Below the pieces are notes generated by a model. It was not told where the DNA came from. It saw nothing but the letters and a program-made list of their open reading frames with translations, and did not search any database. Both the position numbers and the translations under genes were made by a program. 17,516 nt of DNA, from the NCBI GenBank assembly GCA_937874315.1, contig CALNAE010000283.1, positions 1-17,516 of the forward strand. Reading direction: 5' to 3'. Numbering within the stretch: position 1 is the first letter of the stretch; each line of letters opens with the position of its first letter. The DNA comes from an uncultured Bifidobacterium sp. (GTDB lineage: Bacteria > Actinomycetota > Actinomycetes > Actinomycetales > Bifidobacteriaceae). Below are positions 15,286 to 17,516 of the stretch, one piece after another.

Positions 15286-16710
15286 GTGGTGCGGAGATAC
15301 AGCATTGAGGACCGCGAGTTGAAGGATCTTCTCGTTGCGGCCATCAAGGATTTCGCGGTGCCGGGCGCCCAGCTCGGGTTGTTGACGGATACCGGTGAAG
15401 GGGAATCCATACGGGCGCAGACGGTATGCGCAGGATCGATCAGTACCTATACCGGATATCGTGTACAACCGGATACGTTGTTCCAGATCGGCTCCATCAG
15501 TAAAATCTGGACGACGGTGCTGGCCATGCAGCTGGTCGACGAGGGGCTGCTTGATTTGGACGCGACGGTCAAAGAGGTGCTTCCGGAGTTCGCGATTCAT
15601 ATGGCTCCGGACATCACCTTCAACTGCACGGTTCGACATCTCATGAACCACACGAGCGGCATCGAGGGCGACGCCTTCCCGGATCTGGGTCGTGATGATG
15701 ACTGCGTGGCCAGGTATGTGAGGTATCTGGCGGATTTTCCTCCCCGAACGCCACTGGGAGGCCCACTGAGCTACTCGAACGGCGCCTTCGTGATTTTGGG
15801 CAGGATCATCGAGAAACTCCGTGGCGTCACCTGGGATACCGCACTCAGACGCTATATCGCCAAGCCCGCCGGTCTCGACCATGTCTGGACCCTGCCCGAG
15901 GATGTTCTTCGCTTCTCATCCGCGTTGGGACATATCCGTGCCGTGAACGCGGGGCAACGACTATTCCCGGCCCCGATCGAGCCCTCCGGGGTGTGGCAGC
16001 TGCCTCGTTGCACCGGTCCGTGCGGGTCGGTAAGCGCCTCGATGAAGGACCTGCTGTCATTCGTTTCGATATTTCTCAATCATGGGGTGGCTCCCAACGG
16101 GGTCAGATTGTTATCTGATCGATCTTGTTCGATGATGATTCGACAGAGCGTCGATATCCGGGCGCAGGGTGTGGAGAACCTTGGGTGGGGTCTTGGCTGG
16201 CAATTGCCCAATTGGGGGGATACCCCGGCTTTCGGACATGGAGGCGCCACGGAGGGGCAACGAGCGGCCGTCGTGGTATTCCCCGAAAGACGCTGTGCCA
16301 TCGGCGTTCTGACCAATGCGTATTCGGGTTCGGCGATGGCGGCATCGCTTACCGCGGATATCGCCGGCCGGCTCGGCCTTGGCGAGCATCGGACGGCGAC
16401 GGTCGACAACCGGCATATCGATGAACACGAGGCCGGCAGAGTATGCGGCAGCTATCGGCGGTTCAACACCGAGTTCTCGTTCGCAGCGCAAGGCCCTACC
16501 GGATTGCAGGCCGTTTTTGAACCGGATCCCGACGACGGGCCATACGCCGCACGCATCACGCTCCCCGTATACCCCACGGCGGAGGGTTATTATGCGGTGC
16601 AGTTCCCCGGCGACCGGGGAGTGACGGAGCTCGCGTTCCTACCCACGGGTGAAGGCGGTATGTATGCCGCCATGGATCATCGTATAACTCCACGGGTTGA
16701 AGCGGCCTGA
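15286..16710 (+). CDS. Cytosolic serine hydrolase of the class C beta-lactamase / D-aminopeptidase family
   Basis: A 474-residue protein of the Beta-lactamase (PF00144) family. The motifs are SISK (70-73, nucleophile S70, K73), YSN (163-165, Y163) and, in place of KTG, HGG (318-320, H318). The HxG form is typical of D-aminopeptidases and esterases of this family more than of true beta-lactamases. The last 80 or so residues (from about 395) form an extra beta-rich domain, seen in some relatives. No signal peptide or membrane helix is visible, so it should be cytosolic. The GTG at 15286 is used with AAAGGAA at 15275-15280. The GTG at 15289 is an equal alternative. It follows the class A-type hydrolase by 47 bases, probably in the same transcript. 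The substrate is unknown. Confidence 0.88.
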   Translation: MVRRYSIEDRELKDLLVAAIKDFAVPGAQLGLLTDTGEGESIRAQTVCAGSISTYTGYRVQPDTLFQIGSISKIWTTVLAMQLVDEGLLDLDATVKEVLPEFAIHMAPDITFNCTVRHLMNHTSGIEGDAFPDLGRDDDCVARYVRYLADFPPRTPLGGPLSYSNGAFVILGRIIEKLRGVTWDTALRRYIAKPAGLDHVWTLPEDVLRFSSALGHIRAVNAGQRLFPAPIEPSGVWQLPRCTGPCGSVSASMKDLLSFVSIFLNHGVAPNGVRLLSDRSCSMMIRQSVDIRAQGVENLGWGLGWQLPNWGDTPAFGHGGATEGQRAAVVVFPERRCAIGVLTNAYSGSAMAASLTADIAGRLGLGEHRTATVDNRHIDEHEAGRVCGSYRRFNTEFSFAAQGPTGLQAVFEPDPDDGPYAARITLPVYPTAEGYYAVQFPGDRGVTELAFLPTGEGGMYAAMDHRITPRVEAA

Positions 16711-16712
16711 TT

Positions 16713-17483
16713 TCAGAACTTGAATGCCGACATGCTCCACGTCGGCAGCAGTGCTCGGGTGGTCAGCCACAGGCAGATCACGGCCACCGACAGCCACATT
16801 CCGATCCAGACCACGGCCGGAAGCCATGTTCTGCCGAGCTGATCGGCATCCGAATCGTCGGCCTGGCCGGTGGCGCGTTGATGCATGAGTTCGAAGAGCG
16901 GCCGAATGGCTCCGAACAACATGAACCAGACGATGACGTGGGCGAGCATCGTGCGTTGTATCGGGTCGCCGAACCATGCGATGCCGATCACCAGCGCGCC
17001 GACCACCAGGATGGTGATCCAGCCGTATCCGTTGCGCACACGGGTGATCAGCAGCGCGAGCGCGAGCACCAACAGCCATAACACGCCTGTAGCATAGCCG
17101 TGGGCGATGATGGCCGCACACCCCAGGCCGCACAGCGAAGGCGCCGCGTACCCCGCGAACCTCGTGGCGGCCAGCCCCGGGCCATGGTCTTTGCCCACGC
17201 TGACCGTCACGCCAGAGGTGTCGGAATGCAGTCGGATGCCTTCCAGCCGTCGACCGGTGATCAGCGCGATCAGCGCATGACCCCCTTCGTGCACGATGGT
17301 GATGACGTTTCGGGCGATGATCCATAGCTGGTTGACCGCCACGGCAATCAGGGCTAATACCGCGCACCATAGGGATGTCCTCGGGTCCAGGCTCGGCGTG
17401 CGGGCGGTGGAGGCGTCCCAGATACGCTGCAATACATCGAGCGCGGAGGCAACCGCGTGCGAAACGGTGAACATGATCAGCAT
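16713..17483 (-). CDS. M50B-like membrane metalloprotease homologue, start uncertain
   Basis: An integral membrane protein of about 256 residues with HEGGHALIA, an HExxH zinc site, set at the end of a hydrophobic segment. Site-2-type (M50/M50B) proteases carry the motif there. Six or so membrane helices are likely, plus a short acidic loop before the last one. I see no clear second motif for the third metal ligand, so activity is unproven. The ATG at 17483 is the first in frame. A TTG at 17501 is possible, and the frame stays open to the window edge, so the true start may lie further out. None has a good ribosome site. The stop is two bases from the convergent serine hydrolase stop. It is probably unrelated to the peptide genes. 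Confidence 0.75.
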   Translation of the reverse strand: MLIMFTVSHAVASALDVLQRIWDASTARTPSLDPRTSLWCAVLALIAVAVNQLWIIARNVITIVHEGGHALIALITGRRLEGIRLHSDTSGVTVSVGKDHGPGLAATRFAGYAAPSLCGLGCAAIIAHGYATGVLWLLVLALALLITRVRNGYGWITILVVGALVIGIAWFGDPIQRTMLAHVIVWFMLFGAIRPLFELMHQRATGQADDSDADQLGRTWLPAVVWIGMWLSVAVICLWLTTRALLPTWSMSAFKF

Positions 17484-17516
17484 GCCATCATCATGACACA
17501 AGATGCTGAGGATGGG

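Noticed and set aside
14426..16710. Antibiotic-resistance beta-lactamases
   Set aside because: Both proteins lack signal peptides, one lacks the ExxLN deacylation motif and the other has HGG in place of KTG, so a peptidase or esterase role fits better.

Overview
The window looks like a chromosomal stretch of a high-GC Gram-positive bacterium, most likely an actinobacterium of the Bifidobacterium type. Support for this: base composition near 60% GC, strong GGAGG-type ribosome sites with some GTG starts, an actinobacterial-style biotin carboxylase fused to its biotin carrier domain, and an M50B-like membrane protein. No rRNA, tRNA, transposase or phage gene is visible, so the taxonomic call is an inference.

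Layout. (1) 1-965, minus strand: a class IV (fold-type IV) PLP aminotransferase that runs to the window edge. (2) 966-1271: divergent control region. (3) 1272-7609, plus strand: a tight five-gene operon of ycsI/DUF1445 family protein, pxpA, fused pxpB-pxpC, biotin carboxylase-BCCP, and a DUF4392 protein. (4) 7716-8447, minus strand: a class I glutamine-amidotransferase-like protein, convergent with the operon. (5) 8448-8768: second divergent control region. (6) 8769-14312, plus strand: a complete oligopeptide-type ABC importer (binding protein, two permeases, one double ATPase). (7) 14426-15238 and 15286-16710: two serine hydrolases of the penicillin-recognising superfamily, neither with a signal peptide. 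(8) 16713 to about 17483, minus strand: an M50B-like membrane metalloprotease homologue.

How the genes may work together. In animals, D-glutamate cyclase (DGLUCY) is one protein with an N-terminal DUF1445 domain and a C-terminal DUF4392 domain. Here those halves are the first and last genes of an operon whose middle encodes 5-oxoprolinase (PxpABC) plus a biotin carboxylase. The natural reading is glutamate/5-oxoproline metabolism, possibly of D-glutamate. Next door are a peptide importer, two apparently cytosolic hydrolases of the type that handle D-amino-acid peptides, an amidotransferase-fold protein that could act on gamma-glutamyl bonds, and a class IV aminotransferase (a family that includes D-amino acid transaminases). 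Together they suggest import and dismantling of peptides containing D-glutamate or gamma-glutamyl bonds, such as cell-wall stem peptides, with recovery of L-glutamate. The gene family calls are firm. The integrated pathway is a hypothesis.
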